Assembly: GCA_035384605.1 (NCBI GenBank)
Contig: DAOOIV010000002.1
Coordinates: 87,044-151,043, forward strand
Source: Phycisphaerae bacterium
GTDB taxonomy: Bacteria > Planctomycetota > Phycisphaerae > UBA1845 > PWPN01
Length of the DNA stretch: 64,000 nt
Direction: 5' to 3'
Part shown: positions 63,901 to 64,000 of the stretch, piece by piece
Numbering within the stretch: the first letter of the stretch is position 1
How the letters are laid out: every line of letters begins with the position of its first letter
Translations under genes and position numbers: made by a program
The notes under the pieces: generated by a model
What the model saw: only the letters and a program-made list of their open reading frames with translations
Databases searched by the model: none
Told to the model about the DNA's origin: nothing

Positions 63901-64000
63901 TCGGCGGATGCCGCGGGCGACGCCGAGCCCGCCGAGGATTCGGGTGGCGGCAGCAAGGTGAAGCTCAAGGCGTGGAACCAGCGCAAGGGCAAGAGCATGG
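60943..64000 (+). CDS. DUF1156 / Zn-ribbon adenine-specific DNA methylase (DrmMI-like), 3' end outside window
   Basis: GTG 60943 overlaps the helicase stop (GTGA). The frame stays open for 1019 codons to the window edge. DUF1156 N-terminus (ASLDSVHEKNVRHGHISTLH, PARRPLAACRAAL, about 16-55), AdoMet motif LDPFAGGGAIPLEA (about 149-162), a zinc ribbon CKNC (about 363) with CPCC (about 435), and catalytic DPPYYDAIPYSDLMDYFH (about 670). COG1743 methylases of this build pair with SNF2 helicases in class 1 DISARM. They mark host DNA so that only unmodified phage DNA is attacked. Codons about 565-810 (62640-63370) are clearly lower in GC and use rare codons (ATA, TTA, ACA), unlike the flanks. Confidence 0.88.
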   Translation, partial: MTDFPRLIEHAFPLKQASLDSVHEKNVRHGHISTLHIWPARRPLAACRAALIATLLPDPSASPKPEGMTDTQWEAEIKRRRRELCEKIGGKVVTKNEKKKMPNGQTVERIKEETVGGILHWGRETENAETLEWFRQEIRKAYGGRAPKVLDPFAGGGAIPLEAMRLGCEATAIDINPVAWFILKCTLEYPQKLAGQTRPLPEFILHNDAFMAEFFKKAKGYGEAEVTAALKRLHKSLKKKTKDTGKGRQGALPFAPLASTEGEELLADLAWHVRAWGQWVLDRARRELAQCYPTYADFEPIKKDHIAYEHQPMRLVPLKDDGTPDIDSLNAEFTEEYLADKRNPRWVAKPTVAYLWARTVVCKNCRATVPLLKTRWLCKKPNKRVLLTMEPNADRTAVVFGVDASVPAKGGNAAQKREHDKRLGAGTMSRAGAQCPCCGAINTMEDIRLEGKAGRLGSVMTAVVVDTPAGKEYRLPTEHELAVATPSEEQVQAAFKDVPFGVPDEPTPAGGGSGAGRAFSVQGYGLMKWRDLFTPRQLMALGTFVAATRAARCDMAFPQLPPEWIEAISAYLASILDFVINRNSTICTWTLTRQTTRSTFARFALPISWDFSEASVLEQGSGGYSGAIDWIGRCIDHTLSFATDCPAPSVEQRSATAPSDKGYDVVLTDPPYYDAIPYSDLMDYFHIWLRRTLFGISPSVDAAFAHTLSPKWDSEANDGELIDDCSRHGNDAALSKHVYEDGMARVFGSCCEALKPEGRLVIVFANKQPDAWETLVSAIIRAGFVVDGSWPIQTEMGNRTRALVGAALASSVWLVCKKRPATAKPGWDNKVLEEMRANIAEKLRDFWDAGIRGPDFVWAATGPALEAYSKHPVVRKANEPNATMNVGEFLNHVRRMVVDYVVGQVLSGEDPETRGRGDAAIGNLDEVTAYYLLHRHNFGMDEAPVGACILYATACSLSDAELEKTWDILSRTGSDAAAEEDSEAEESADAAGDAEPAEDSGGGSKVKLKAWNQRKGKSM

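Overview
The window is one contiguous piece of high-GC bacterial DNA. Its left part is ordinary chromosome and its right part is a long, densely packed prophage that runs into, or next to, an anti-phage gene pair cut off by the window end. The host looks like a member of the Planctomycetota, plausibly Phycisphaerae-like. The signs are the many secreted glycoside hydrolases, a DUF5722 protein, a DUF1580 phage protein and Tat-exported sugar isomerases. This is inference from family content, not a phylogenetic result.

Chromosomal part (1-24979). A leftward translation/transcription operon reads nusA - infB - DUF503 - rbfA - endonuclease III-like - hisG - TPR lipoprotein. An ABC-transporter ATPase with its own terminator lies upstream of it. 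Next comes a carbohydrate block: a decayed CBM9/glycosidase pseudogene, a uroporphyrinogen-decarboxylase-like corrinoid methyltransferase, an MFS transporter, a Tat-exported TIM-barrel sugar isomerase, a GH65-type enzyme, a secreted DUF5722 protein and a GH127 beta-L-arabinofuranosidase-type lipoprotein. A large acidic protein of unknown function and about 1 kb without a convincing gene end this part.

Prophage (24980 to at least 57118). A tRNA-Gly(CCC) gene is followed by a tyrosine recombinase, the classic arrangement of an element integrated at a tRNA 3' end. Early genes encode a DUF1580 excisionase-like protein, a RecE-type PD-(D/E)XK nuclease, a RecA-like (Sak4-type) ATPase, a DUF669 protein, a RusA resolvase, an SF2 helicase and a primase-polymerase/ATPase fusion. 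Then follow a palindrome-rich stretch, a ParB-methyltransferase fusion and a reverse-strand three-gene cassette with a HARE-HTH protein. The late genes encode terminase, portal, a prohead protease-capsid fusion, two DUF2190 decoration proteins, head-tail joining and tail proteins, a tail chaperone pair with a probable -1 frameshift, tape measure, and a block of unrecognised distal tail proteins including a 919-aa Cys/Trp-rich protein. No copy of the tRNA 3' end was found further right, so the right attachment site is probably beyond the window.

Defence pair (57291-64000). Behind a near-consensus promoter lie an Xre-SNF2 helicase-DUF3883 protein and an overlapping DUF1156/Zn-ribbon adenine methylase that is still open at the window end. 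Family and order match drmD-drmMI of class 1 DISARM, so drmA-drmB-drmC would be expected next. The methylase contains a sharply lower-GC internal segment, which suggests recombination. The pair sits directly behind phage tail genes and may be prophage cargo.
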